From positions 271,877 through 335,876 of the forward strand of contig NZ_JAFLRF010000003.1 of NCBI RefSeq assembly GCF_017315705.1: DNA of 64,000 nucleotides, written 5' to 3'. Shown here in pieces: positions 37,509-47,097 of this stretch (its first letter is position 1; the number at the start of each line of letters is the position of its first letter). Origin of the DNA: Trinickia mobilis. Its GTDB lineage: Bacteria > Pseudomonadota > Gammaproteobacteria > Burkholderiales > Burkholderiaceae. Made by a program: the position numbers and the translations under genes. The notes under the pieces were generated by a model. That model ran no database searches. It saw only the letters and a program-made list of their open reading frames with translations, and had not been told where the DNA came from.

Positions 37509-38671
37509 TGCACGAACTCAAGGTAGAACAACTCCAGAAGACCTACCCCGGTCGCGAGCGCGTCGCCGCCGTCGACCGTGTCGACCTGGAGGTGGAGGCC
37601 GGCGAAATGCTGGTGCTGCTGGGCCCGAGCGGCTGTGGCAAGACAACGCTGCTGCGTTGCGTCGCCGGGCTTGAGGATGCACAGGCCGGCCGCATCACGC
37701 TGCAGAACAAGGTCGTGTTCGATGCGGCGCGGCGGCTGAACGAGCCCACGCACCTGCGCGACATCGGCATGGTGTTCCAGAACTATTCCCTGTGGCCGCA
37801 CATGAGCGTGCAGCGCAACGTGGAATATCCGCTGCGTGCGCGCGGCGCGAGCCGGCAGGACTGCGAGAAGGCCGCCGCGCGCGTGCTGGAGATCGTGCAG
37901 TGCGCGCACCTGGCCGATCGACTGCCCGCGATGCTGAGTGGCGGCCAGCAACAACGCATCGCGCTTGCGCGCGCGCTCGCACCGCGGCCGAAGATCATGC
38001 TGCTGGACGAGCCGCTTTCGAACCTCGACGCCCTGCTGCGCGTGGAGCTGCGCACGCACCTGCGTGCGATCCATCGCACGGTCGGCTTCACCGGCATCTA
38101 CGTCACGCACGACCAGGTGGAGGCATTCAACCTCGGCACGCGCGTGGCCGTGATGAAGGCGGGACGCATCGAGCAGCTGGGGAGCGCGCGCGAGGTCTAC
38201 GAGCGCCCCGCCACCGAATACGTGGCGCGCTTCCTCGGTATCCGCAATGTCATTTCGGTGCAGCCCGAAAACGGCTGGGAGAGCGACGCGGGCCTGCTGC
38301 AGGGAGACCTCCCGGGCCTGGCTCGCCATCGCGGCCCGGTGCGGATCTACGTGCGGCCCACTGCCATTGCGCTGCTGGCCGACGGGGCAGCCTCCCCCAA
38401 GGGAGACTGTATGTCGCTCGCGAACGGCCGCGTGCTGGACGCGCTCTATTCCGGCTCCGAGGTGGACTACGTTGTCGACGTGAATGGCGTCAGCTTCCAT
38501 GCGAGCCTCAAGGCGTACAAGGCAACCTTCAACGCCGGCGACCGCGTGCGCGTCGCGTTCTCGAATGCCGATGCGCTCGTCTACGCGGGTGAGCAGCTCG
38601 TGCCCCGCGAGGAAACGAAGGCGGTGCAGGAGGGGGAGGTTGCCGCCGGAGTGCGACCCGCCGCAGACTAA
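37508..38671 (+). CDS. Ferric/spermidine-type ABC ATP-binding protein
   Basis: 387-residue ATPase: Walker A GPSGCGKTT, Q-loop VFQNYSLWPH, signature LSGGQQQRIALARA, Walker B IMLLDEPLSNLDA, switch THDQVEA; C-terminal TOBE-like domain ~250-370. Start ATG 37508 overlaps the permease stop by one base. The C-terminal part is duplicated as a fragment at 44509. Confidence 0.95.
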   Translation: MHELKVEQLQKTYPGRERVAAVDRVDLEVEAGEMLVLLGPSGCGKTTLLRCVAGLEDAQAGRITLQNKVVFDAARRLNEPTHLRDIGMVFQNYSLWPHMSVQRNVEYPLRARGASRQDCEKAAARVLEIVQCAHLADRLPAMLSGGQQQRIALARALAPRPKIMLLDEPLSNLDALLRVELRTHLRAIHRTVGFTGIYVTHDQVEAFNLGTRVAVMKAGRIEQLGSAREVYERPATEYVARFLGIRNVISVQPENGWESDAGLLQGDLPGLARHRGPVRIYVRPTAIALLADGAASPKGDCMSLANGRVLDALYSGSEVDYVVDVNGVSFHASLKAYKATFNAGDRVRVAFSNADALVYAGEQLVPREETKAVQEGEVAAGVRPAAD

Positions 38672-38702
38672 TTTCATCTGGATACCTAAAGGAGCACAGC
38701 CA

Positions 38703-40370
38703 ATGAACACACGACCCTGCTACGAGCTGCTGGCCACCGACATCCGCGACATGGGCGTGGAGCGCGTCTTCGGGCTCATGAGCGACGACACCGCGCGATT
38801 CGTCGCGACGCTCGACGCCACCGGCGTGAAGTTCCACTGCGCGCGCCACGAGAGCAACGTGTGCGCAATGGCCGAAGGCTATGCGAGTGCGAGCGGCAAG
38901 CTCGGCATCGCGGTCATCGGCCGCGGCCCGGCTACCGCGAACGCGATGCATGGCGCGACCTATGCGAAGCGCACGGGTTCGCGCGTGCTGCTGATCTTCG
39001 GCGAAGCGCCGCTTGCCGCTGCGCCCGGGCGGGCGATCGGTCCCGATGGCAAGGCCTTCGAAAGCGCCGCGGTGCTGCGTGCCGCCGGCATCCCCGTCTA
39101 CTGCCCGAGCGATGCGGCCCATGCGCGCCAGCTGCTGCAGGACGCCGCGGCTGCGACGCTGCGCGAAGGCGCGGTCGCGTTACTGCTGCCGGGGGACGTG
39201 CAGCTGCAGGCCGTCGATGCGGATGCAACGCGGCCGCAGCAGCACGAGGCCGCGCAGCAGAAACCCATCGCACCGCGTGCCGCTGCGATCGACACGGCCG
39301 CGGTCTTGCTGCTGCGCGCGCGAAAGCCGCTGGTCCTGGCGGGGCAGGGCGCCTGGAGGAGCGGCGCGCGCGACGCGCTGATCGCCCTCGCGGACCACAC
39401 GGGCGCGGCGCTGGCGACCACCCTGAAGGCGCGGGGCCTTTTCAACGGCCATCCATTCAACTGCGGCGTGATGGGCTCGTTCTCCCACGCGGCCGGAAGG
39501 CGCCTCATCGAGGAGGCCGACCTCGTGCTCTCCTTTGGCGCGGGGCTGAACGACCGCACGACGAGCCAGGGCCACGCGTTGCCCGCGGGCGTGCCCATCG
39601 TCCAGGTGGACACGCAGCCTGCAGCACTCGGCCGCTGGCAGCCGGCGGACGTCGCCATCCTCGCCGACGCGCGCCTGGCTGCTGAAGCGCTGCGCGAGAA
39701 GCTGCCGCGCCGCGCCGAGACCGAGATGCCGCTGCGTGATCCTCAGTTGCAATCGCTGCTGGCGCAGTACCGCCCGGAGAGCGAATTCCACGACCAGCCC
39801 GCACACACTCCACGCACCGTGGACCCGCGCATGCTTGCGGTCGCGCTGGACCGCATGCTGCCGCGCGATCGCAACACGGTGTACGACTCGGGCAACTTCA
39901 TGCAAGTGATCCAGTACCTCGACGTCACTGGCCCCGACAGGATGAAACACACTGCCGATTTCTCCTCGATCGGCATGGGCTTCGGCACGGCGATGGGCTA
40001 TGCGCTCGGTGCGCCGCAGAGGCCCACGGTGCTGTTCCTCGGCGACGGCAGCCTGCTCATGACGCTCGGCGAACTCGAGACGGTGGTGCGCGAAGACATC
40101 CCGCTCGTCATGGTGGCGATGAACGATTGCGCCTACGGCGCCGAGCTGCACTACCTGAAGCGGCTCGACCTGCCCGTGGCGATGTCGGTCTTCCCCGATG
40201 TCGACTTCGCGCCGGTCGCGCAGGCTTTCGGATTCGAAGCGGCGACCATCCGCACGATGGCCGACCTCGAGAAGATGGCAGCGGTGCTTGCGAACCCGCA
40301 GGGCCCCGTGTTCCTCGATTGCAAGATCAACGCGGCCATTGCCTCACCTTCCAGTTCTGAAAAGAAGTAG
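38703..40370 (+). CDS. Thiamine-diphosphate-dependent enzyme (acetolactate synthase-like)
   Basis: 555-residue ThDP enzyme of the ALS/benzoylformate decarboxylase superfamily. The catalytic Glu is in CARHESNVCAMAEGYA (~residue 55). A central domain lies at ~190-330. The C-terminal ThDP site is GDGSLLMTLGELETVV...MNDCAYG (GDG-X25-N pattern). It follows the ABC ATPase by 31 bases, so the carboligase/decarboxylase probably processes the imported compound, likely a 2-oxo acid. Exact reaction unknown. Confidence 0.88.
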   Translation: MNTRPCYELLATDIRDMGVERVFGLMSDDTARFVATLDATGVKFHCARHESNVCAMAEGYASASGKLGIAVIGRGPATANAMHGATYAKRTGSRVLLIFGEAPLAAAPGRAIGPDGKAFESAAVLRAAGIPVYCPSDAAHARQLLQDAAAATLREGAVALLLPGDVQLQAVDADATRPQQHEAAQQKPIAPRAAAIDTAAVLLLRARKPLVLAGQGAWRSGARDALIALADHTGAALATTLKARGLFNGHPFNCGVMGSFSHAAGRRLIEEADLVLSFGAGLNDRTTSQGHALPAGVPIVQVDTQPAALGRWQPADVAILADARLAAEALREKLPRRAETEMPLRDPQLQSLLAQYRPESEFHDQPAHTPRTVDPRMLAVALDRMLPRDRNTVYDSGNFMQVIQYLDVTGPDRMKHTADFSSIGMGFGTAMGYALGAPQRPTVLFLGDGSLLMTLGELETVVREDIPLVMVAMNDCAYGAELHYLKRLDLPVAMSVFPDVDFAPVAQAFGFEAATIRTMADLEKMAAVLANPQGPVFLDCKINAAIASPSSSEKK

Positions 40371-40750
40371 GTTCCTTCCATGCGCATGCAACTCTCCGCG
40401 CTCCGCCGCTGCGCCTGCGCGGCTTGACCTCCGGCGCAGGCGGCCTCACGCGCCTTGCGATGGATCTCCACGCACGCAGGTAGACGACGAGTCCAGCACA
40501 CCACACCGGCGCCGGCCGAGGTCACTCCGACTGACCAACGCGCTGTTGTGGTTGCTGACACGGGCGAACGCGTCGCCGCCTGCTCCGAGTTTGGCCTTGC
40601 CGAGCTGGTGGCATTGCGCACGCGACGAACGCAAGAGTGCTGTTCCGGCCTGCGCCCGTGGCTGGCTCCTGGCGGCTGTAATGCCCTCTAGTCCGCACGA
40701 ATTCCGCGCCTCGGTCGGCGAATACCGGATCGACGCGTGCACGGCCCTCG
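40371..40750. other. Gap with unrecognised degraded sequence
   Basis: High-GC sequence after the ThDP gene. Short frames contain protein-like stretches (RAVVVADTGERVAACSEFGL), but no family is recognised and no complete gene is visible. Confidence 0.4.
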
Positions 40751-40752
40751 GC

Positions 40753-40960
40753 CGCCGGGCCTGCGCACGATGCGGGTCAATGCAACGCAGATGACCGTGC
40801 CGTGCGTGCTACGTGCGCCGCCATTGCGGAGTGATCTGCCGAGTGAGCAGCGGGAGGGCCGGTCAAAGACTAGGGCAAATCCGGACTGCCGAACCGCGCT
40901 GACAATTTGACATGGCGTTCCGGGCGTTCCATACTCTAGAAAAGCAAGCGCTTAGTCATA
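40753..40960 (+). promoter_or_regulatory. Right half of promoter/operator cassette (best rightward promoter)
   Basis: Only the right ~200 bases of the cassette remain. It has the clearest rightward promoter: -35 TTGACA (40907-40912), exactly 17 bases, -10 CATACT (40930-40935), then the motif AAAGCAAGCGCTTAGTCA from 40941, 5 bases after the -10. Drives the solute-binding gene at 41057. Confidence 0.8.
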
Positions 40961-41056
40961 GATTTTCAAATGGCAAAATTTATAAGTCCTCGACTATGTC
41001 GACGTTGACAGAACAAAGCGCTCTTAGATTTGAGAACTGATTGGGCTTTATTTCCT

Positions 41057-42076
41057 ATGATAAGCGCCAAAAGATATGTGCTAGCAGTGCATGTACTGTT
41101 GATTGGATGGGCGATCTCGCCTTTCCTTTTTGCTCAGACGACGTGGAACTCTGTTCTGCAGGCAGCCACCAAAGAGGGTCGGGTGACGCTGTACACGAGC
41201 TTGCAGCCGCCAGTAATTCGCCGGCTGGTTGCTGACTTTCAGAAAGCTTATCCGGGAATTCAAGTCGAAGCCAGTAGGGCGTCCGGTCAACTACTACTTG
41301 CCAAGATCGACATGGAACGCCAGACGCACGCCGACGGCTGCGATGTAATCATTTCGTCGGAGCTAGGATGGCTTGAGGCGCGGGCTGCGGAGAAAGCATT
41401 ATTCCAGCCGACTGGACCAGCTGCAGCTACCTGGCCTGCGAAATACCTTATCGCCGGTGTTGTCGTAATTGGGGCCCTTGAGCCTCTTGTCATTGCCTAC
41501 AACAGCAATGCCGTTCAAACCGAGGTCAAAAGCTATACAGACTTGCTTAAGCCGGAATTCCGGGGTGCCAAGATGGGTATGACGGACATCAATTCTTCTA
41601 CGACATTGCTTGCGTTCTATGACTGGCTTGAGAAGACCTCCGGTAGCGAGTTCATGCAGAAGCTTTCGGCGCAAAGGCCACGGGTATATCCAGGAACAGT
41701 CGCCCCAACACAGGCCGTGGCTTCAGGGGAAATCATTGCGTCCGTGGTGAGCAATCCCAGTGCCATATTTGCGCTGGTGGAGCAAGGTGCTCCAATTAAG
41801 TACGCCGTTCCCAAGCCGGCACGTGGCTTTAGCTATGGGGTAGCGGCATTGCGCTGGTCAAAGCGGCCGAACGCTGCGCAAGTATTCGTTGACTACCTGA
41901 TGTCGAAGCGCGGTCAGCAGCAATGGAATGGAAAAGGCGAATCTGCAAGCCCTCTGTCCGGTATTGAAGGCTCGCTTGATGCCAGTTCAATTTCTTCGGC
42001 TTACAACCCCAAGGATTACCCGCCGGAGGTTGTTAAAACTCTCACTGACAAGTGGAACAAGCAATTCAGGAACTAG
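41057..42076 (+). CDS. Ferric/spermidine-type ABC solute-binding protein, second copy
   Basis: 339-residue protein. Signal peptide MISAKRYVLAVHVLLIGWAISPFLFA. Core EGRVTLYTSLQPPVIRRLVADFQKAYPG parallels the protein at 34325 but is well diverged. ATG 41057 starts at the signal peptide. First gene after the half-cassette promoter at 40907. Confidence 0.9.
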   Translation: MISAKRYVLAVHVLLIGWAISPFLFAQTTWNSVLQAATKEGRVTLYTSLQPPVIRRLVADFQKAYPGIQVEASRASGQLLLAKIDMERQTHADGCDVIISSELGWLEARAAEKALFQPTGPAAATWPAKYLIAGVVVIGALEPLVIAYNSNAVQTEVKSYTDLLKPEFRGAKMGMTDINSSTTLLAFYDWLEKTSGSEFMQKLSAQRPRVYPGTVAPTQAVASGEIIASVVSNPSAIFALVEQGAPIKYAVPKPARGFSYGVAALRWSKRPNAAQVFVDYLMSKRGQQQWNGKGESASPLSGIEGSLDASSISSAYNPKDYPPEVVKTLTDKWNKQFRN

Positions 42077-42146
42077 CCAATTTCATAACCAGCGTAAGTC
42101 ACGTTCCCTCCTCGCGCACGGTTGTCTTTTCGCATGGAGCAGTCCA

Positions 42147-42606
42147 ATGCCAGTAAGCCGGATTGACCACGTCGCAATACCAACAGACTCTCCTGAGGAG
42201 ATGCTCGGCTTTTATCGGGCTTTAGGATTTTCCGCACCCAAGCCAACGGAGTGGAAGAAGTTAGGCAAGAACTATTGCTCTGTCCAGTTTGGGGATAACA
42301 AGATTAACTTCCATGCTCCAAGCCTCTGGAGAGGAGGCACTTTTACGATTAGGGGAAAAGAGGCGCTTTTCACTCTTAGGGGCCCAACCGCAGTACCAGG
42401 TTGCGCGGACATCCGTTTTGTTTGGGAAGGCCCCTAATCGGCACTCCAAGACGCATTGTCCCAGGCAAGCGCAATTGTCGAAGAAGGCTCCTATAGAACG
42501 GATGGGAGCGCGACTTGGTGGTACGTGTCGCGGAATAAGCACTTATACCAGGGACCCGGATGGGAACCTCTTGGAATTCATTGTCTATCCGAGTACGCCG
42601 AACTAA
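42147..42606 (+). pseudogene. Glyoxalase/VOC-family protein, frameshifted
   Basis: The first frame reads SRIDHVAIPTDSPEEMLGFYRALGF...VQFGDNKINFHAP...GCADIRFVWEG and meets TAA at 42435. The homologous continuation SALQDALSQASAIVEEG is in the same frame after that stop. PIERMGARLGGTCRGISTYTRDPDGNLLEFIVYP then lies in another frame. One nonsense change plus one frameshift thus inactivate an otherwise complete VOC domain. Confidence 0.8.
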
Positions 42607-42694
42607 TTGAAGTAGGTCCGAAATTCTAGATTGGGATGAATGTCATCCCCTTTTTGAAATTCGACAGACTGGAGTGACACGTTTGAGTGCAAAC

Positions 42695-44416
42695 ATGAGC
42701 GCAACGGTAGGTGCCCCGCAGGGCAAGGCCTGGTGGGGAAGCGGCGGAATCCTGCGCCGGGAAGTCGCGCCGCAGGTCGGCTGGATGGTCATCGTCCTCG
42801 TCGTCGGCTTTGGCGTGCTGTGGCCCATCATCCAACTGCAGTGGCGCGCATTCGCCGAGGGCGGCTCGGCCTTCACCCGCATGGGCGAACTGCCGCGCAT
42901 CGGCGACACCGTGCGCACGACCGTGATCCTCGCCTTCATGTCCAGCGTATTCGCCGTGATTCTCGGAACGGCGCTGGCCTGGTGCGCCTCGCTGCTGCCG
43001 CGCAAGGTGCAGAAAGCAGGCGAGCTCGCGCCGCTGCTGCCGCTGATCGTGCCGGCAGTGGCCGCGGTGTCCGGCTGGATCTTCCTGCTGTCGCCCAAGG
43101 TCGGCTACCTGAACATGATGCTGCGCCAAACGCCTATATTCTCAGGTTTGGAAGAAGGTCCCTTTGACATCTACACGGTCAAGTGGATTGTTCTCATTAC
43201 CGGCCTGCTGCTCAGCTCCTTCGTGTATGTGTTCGTGCACACCGGCCTGAAGAACATGGGCCAGGAACTTGAGGCGGCCGCTGCAGCCTGCGGCGCATCG
43301 CCGGTGCGGCGCCTCTTTACCATCACGCTGCCGCTGCTGCGCCCGTCCATCGTCTTCGCCGCCGGGGTGGTGTTCCTCCTGGGCATGGGACAGTTCACCG
43401 TTCCGCTGCTGCTCGGCCGAACCTCGGGCATCGACGTGCTGACCACCGAGATGTTTAACCTCACGCTGCGCTACCCCATCGATTATGGCCTGGGTGCGGC
43501 GCTGGGCTTCCCCATCCTCGTCGCCGGCATCATCGTCGTGATGATCCAGAAGTTTCTGCTGGGCGAGCAGCGCCGCTACGTCGTCGTTTCGGCGCGCTCC
43601 AAGTACGACATCCGCGAAACGCGCTGGTGGGCTGCGGCGGTGATCTTCATTTACCTGCTCATCACCACCGTGCTGCCTCTGATGGCGCTGACCTATGTGT
43701 CGCTGTCGCCGTTCTGGTCGGGCTCGCTCACCATGACCGAGCTCACGCTGCGCCACTGGAAGTCGGTGCTCGACAATCCCGTGCTGGTGAATGCGGTGTG
43801 GACCAGCATCAAGACTTCGGTGATCGCCATCGCCATCCTCATCCCGCTGGGATTCGCCATGGCCTTCGCGCTGCTGCAGTCCACGCGCATCCTGAGGCCC
43901 ATCCGCATGGCCATCGATTTCCTGGCCACGCTGCCCATGGCAATGCCCGCCTCGCTGATGGGTTTCGGCCTGCTGTTCGCCTATACCCGGCCGCCCATTC
44001 AAATCTACGGCACGGCCACAGTGCTGGTGGTGACCTACATCACCCTCATGGTCGGTCACTCGACGCGGCTTCAGTTCACTACGCTGGTGGCCACCGGGCA
44101 GGAATTCCTCGAGGCCTCCAAGGCCTGCGGCGCCGGGCCCATCCGATCGCTGTTCCAGGTGCTGCTGCCGATGTGCCGCAAGGGGATCGGCGCCATGGCG
44201 GCGCTGACTTTCGTGCTGCTGTTCCACGAATTCAGCGCCTCGCTGATGGTGCGCTCGGCGCGCACCCAGGTGATCGGCAGCGTGATGTATGACGTCTGGA
44301 CCGGGGGAGTCTATCCGGAGGTGGCGGTGCTGGCGCTGGTCATGGTGGTCGTGACGGTGATCGGCGTTCTCACAGCGGTGTGGATCGGCGGCACCGATTC
44401 GCTCAAGAAAATGTAA
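42695..44416 (+). CDS. Ferric/spermidine-type ABC permease, second copy
   Basis: 573-residue two-domain permease strongly similar to that at 35790 along its whole length (MSA-7/8 residues-AWWG N-terminus, LPLIVPAVAAVSGWIFLLSPKVGYLNM, ELEAAAAACGASPVRRLF). ATG 42695 gives the same N-terminal length as the homologue; GTG 42674 and TTG 42683 are alternative starts nearer the GGAG at 42671. A 7-bp hairpin (CCCTGAC...GTCAGGG, 44419-44441) follows without a T run. Confidence 0.92.
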   Translation: MSATVGAPQGKAWWGSGGILRREVAPQVGWMVIVLVVGFGVLWPIIQLQWRAFAEGGSAFTRMGELPRIGDTVRTTVILAFMSSVFAVILGTALAWCASLLPRKVQKAGELAPLLPLIVPAVAAVSGWIFLLSPKVGYLNMMLRQTPIFSGLEEGPFDIYTVKWIVLITGLLLSSFVYVFVHTGLKNMGQELEAAAAACGASPVRRLFTITLPLLRPSIVFAAGVVFLLGMGQFTVPLLLGRTSGIDVLTTEMFNLTLRYPIDYGLGAALGFPILVAGIIVVMIQKFLLGEQRRYVVVSARSKYDIRETRWWAAAVIFIYLLITTVLPLMALTYVSLSPFWSGSLTMTELTLRHWKSVLDNPVLVNAVWTSIKTSVIAIAILIPLGFAMAFALLQSTRILRPIRMAIDFLATLPMAMPASLMGFGLLFAYTRPPIQIYGTATVLVVTYITLMVGHSTRLQFTTLVATGQEFLEASKACGAGPIRSLFQVLLPMCRKGIGAMAALTFVLLFHEFSASLMVRSARTQVIGSVMYDVWTGGVYPEVAVLALVMVVVTVIGVLTAVWIGGTDSLKKM

Positions 44417-44508
44417 CGCCCTGACAGGCTTACCGTCAGGGTCCGGTACAGGGGGAGCGCGAGGGATCGCAGTTACCAAACTGAACCCCCACATTCTGAG
44501 CAGAATAC

Positions 44509-44697
44509 GTGGCCAAGTTTCTCGGCATCCGCAATGTGCCGGCGCTGACTGCCGACGCCGGATGGATGACCAATGCCGGCAGGCTGGAAGGCGACCTGAG
44601 TCCGCTCAATAACCGCAAGGGCCCGTTGCAGATGTATGTGCGCCCCGATGCGGTGGCGCTAGCGCCCCTGGGTACGGTGGCCGGCGCCGGCCACTCT
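44509..44697 (+). pseudogene. C-terminal fragment of ABC ATP-binding protein
   Basis: VAKFLGIRNVPALTADAGWMTNAGRLEGDLSPL and GPLQMYVRPDAVAL match residues ~237-300 of the ATPase at 37508. The whole nucleotide-binding domain is absent, so transporter copy 2 has no ATPase of its own; it could borrow the copy-1 ATPase. The fragment ends exactly where a regulatory cassette begins. Confidence 0.85.
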
Positions 44698-45000
44698 CTG
44701 AGTGCTTGCTTAGTAACGTGGAAGGTCCTGCGCGCGGCGTCAACTCCTGCCGCTTGCGGCAAGGGAGGCGGCAAACGCGACCATGTTCAAGGTGACTGGC
44801 CTGTCATTGGGCGGCCTGCGCACGATATTGGTCAATGCAACGCAGATGACCTTGGCGTGCGTGCCACGCGCGCCGCCATCTCAGCGTGATCCGCCGAGCG
44901 ACCCAACGGGTCGTAGATTAGGGCAAGTACGGACTGGGTAAATCCGGACTGGCGAATTGCGCGCAAGCGACACACACTCATGAAAAGCAAGCGCTTAGTA
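44698..45000. promoter_or_regulatory. Bidirectional promoter/operator cassette, copy 2
   Basis: Left motif CTGAGTGCTTGCTTAG (44698-44713) with leftward -35 TTGACG (44738-44743), 17-bp spacer, -10 CACGTT (44715-44720). Right motif AAAAGCAAGCGCTTAG (44984-44999) with a weak -10-like CACACT (44974-44979) and no good -35. The left promoter points at the 3' ends of plus-strand genes and has no obvious target, so this copy appears to have moved by recombination. Confidence 0.7.
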
Positions 45001-45050
45001 AATGGTAATTCTCGATGACGGAATTATATCTACCGAAGGGCACGTCAAAG

Positions 45051-45423
45051 ATGAGCCGGGAACAGAGCAGCCGGCCCGCAGCTGCCGTGGGCCTCGGCCT
45101 CTCGATGAGCCTGGCAGAACGTGCGGATCCTGCGGACCGTGCGAATCATGGGCGGCAGCCGCTGGCAGGTGTTTCGCTACGCGATCGTGCCGTCTGCGCT
45201 TCCTTGGGTGATCTCTGGCATCAGAGTGTCTTTCCCTTATGCGTTCATCGGCGCCATCACCGGGGAATTCATCGCCTTCAATCGCGGCTTGGGTTACATG
45301 ATCACGTGGTTTCAGGGGACTTTCGAAACACGCTCGATGTTCGCCTGCTTGACCGTGCTCGTCACCATGGTTGCGCTCGTCAACACGGGCCTCGGCAAAC
45401 TGGAGCGCCGCCTGATGCGATGA
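45051..45423 (+). pseudogene. MmgE 5' fragment fused to NitT permease 3' fragment
   Basis: The frame from 45051 reads MSREQSSRPAAAVGLGLSM-SLAERA, like the MmgE start at 26769. From about 45125 the sequence matches the NitT permease C-terminal half (TVRIMGGSRWQVFRYAIVPSA ... KLERRLMR) in another frame. Relative to block A about 3.7 kb (rest of MmgE, PhyH, ATPase, half permease) is deleted. The 45424-45693 leader is also shared with block A. Confidence 0.85.
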
Positions 45424-45693
45424 AAGGCGTCCGATGGCCGCGGCAAGCCCACGATCTGAGTCACTTCGTCGCCTGATGTATAGGACGACATTAATAGGGA
45501 ACCCGCTGGGCAGCTCCTGCCGACACAGCTTGATAGCCAGCTCAAGGGGAACTTGAGCTCGCACTCTGAATTGCAATTGAAGGTCATGTGTATTAACCCT
45601 CGCCATCTTGACATTGGGAGGACGTGTCAGCTCCAGGAAGCGACAAACGGGGCGTCTAGTTAGCGCGTAGTTTCACCACACGGAGATATCGCT

Positions 45694-46043
45694 ATGCCGA
45701 TCATTGGTACCAGGGAAGACGCCCAGGCAAATCGTAGAGGACTTCAATTTTCATCCGTGCGTGGAGAGCTCAATTCAGGCACCGTCATGCGCAGTTGCCG
45801 CGAGACTCCGACTTTACAGGATCGGCCCCGCTAGATGGTGGAGAGCAGTTCTACTACATTCTTTCGGGTGCCACGCGTTTCAACGGACAAGGGCTGAAAG
45901 AAGGCGCGGTTGTTCATGTGGGAACGGATGAAGATCCTGAGAGCTTTATCGCCGGCGCCTCAGGAACCGAATTGCTCTATCTGCAATTTCAGCGGCAGAT
46001 CACACGGCGCCCTGAAATGGGATCAAAGAAGGAGTTGAGATGA
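45694..46043 (+). pseudogene. Bicupin gene with internal deletion
   Basis: Starts MPIIGTREDAQANRRGLQFSS and runs ~34 codons, then jumps near 45796 to the C-terminal part DSDFTGSAPLDGGEQFYYILSG in a different frame. About 430 bp present in the block A homologue (31127) is missing. The C-terminal 82 codons remain open, but the cupin fold is incomplete. Confidence 0.85.
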
Positions 46044-47062
46044 GGACATTCCAGCTAATTCGCGTATTTTTCGTCGCGCTGGTCATATCCACATCGGTGA
46101 CGATGCCGGCATCTGCGCAATCGACGGACGCAAATTCGAAAAACAGCCTCCGAGTCGCAGTGGGGGGAATCAGCATGTTGTATCTGAATTACTTTTGGGC
46201 GCTCGAGAACGGCTATTTCAAGGATGAGGGGATCAACGTCACTTCAATCATAGCCAAGAACGGCCCGACAGCGTCCCAGGCTGTCGTCTCGGGCGAGGCC
46301 GATGTCGGAATAGATGGCTTGTCGCGCGTATTCATTCTCCGTGCCAAGGACATCGACGTGGTGGCGTTTGCGGTCTTCAACGTGGGGTACGAGCAGACGC
46401 TGGTCCTTAGTTCGGAGCTGATGAAGTCGCTGCCACCAAATCCGTCCGTCGATGAAGCCATCAAGGCGATGCGCGGCAAGATAATTGCGGTTTCCGGGCC
46501 TGGCACGGCGCAGGATCTTATCCTCCGCTACCTCTTGAGATCCCGCGGTTTGAATCCCGATCAGTACCTGCACTTGGTCAGCGTGGCGGTGTCGCCGGCG
46601 TTGTACATTGAAAGTATGCGCAACAAGGCGATCGATGGCTTGATGACTACTGAGCCGATCATTTCACAGATTGTCGAGTCCGGAGCTGGAAAGGTAGTTT
46701 TCACCACACTGCGAGATATGCCCCCGGCCGCTCAACTGCCGCAGATCGTCGCCTTAGCGCCGGGTCCGGTCGTCGCGTCGAAGAAGGAAGCGCTGGCCGC
46801 ATTCAGTCGGGCGATTGCTCGTGCAAGCGCTGCGCTCAAAGCAGCGGGCTATGAGGCCGCCAAACCGATTCTCAAGAAATACTGGCCAACGTTGGACGAA
46901 GAGGCCATTCGCGCGGCATTCAAGCAATTCAATTGGCCGCTGTCTCCAAGTCTGGATAAGGCATCGATGCAGATGTCCGCCGATTGGCAGGCTAAGGCCG
47001 GAATCCTTGAGAAGCGAGTAAGTCCGGCCGAGGTGGACAAGTCCTTTGTGGTGATCCCATAG
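46040..47062 (+). CDS. NitT/TauT-type ABC substrate-binding protein, second copy
   Basis: 340-residue intact paralogue of the protein at 31887: signal peptide ...VTMPASA, then LRVAVGGISMLYLNYFWALENGYFKDEGINV. AAGGAG precedes the ATG. It is the only complete gene of block B's transporter, since ATPase and permease are deleted; it may use the block A membrane components. Confidence 0.92.
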   Translation: MRTFQLIRVFFVALVISTSVTMPASAQSTDANSKNSLRVAVGGISMLYLNYFWALENGYFKDEGINVTSIIAKNGPTASQAVVSGEADVGIDGLSRVFILRAKDIDVVAFAVFNVGYEQTLVLSSELMKSLPPNPSVDEAIKAMRGKIIAVSGPGTAQDLILRYLLRSRGLNPDQYLHLVSVAVSPALYIESMRNKAIDGLMTTEPIISQIVESGAGKVVFTTLRDMPPAAQLPQIVALAPGPVVASKKEALAAFSRAIARASAALKAAGYEAAKPILKKYWPTLDEEAIRAAFKQFNWPLSPSLDKASMQMSADWQAKAGILEKRVSPAEVDKSFVVIP

Positions 47063-47097
47063 ATGCTTGACGACGCCGTATTGGCGCGGAAGGCGTG

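Noticed and set aside
44419..44441. Hairpin CCCTGAC...GTCAGGG after the second permease as a terminator
   Set aside because: Nine-base loop and no following T run; too weak to call alone.
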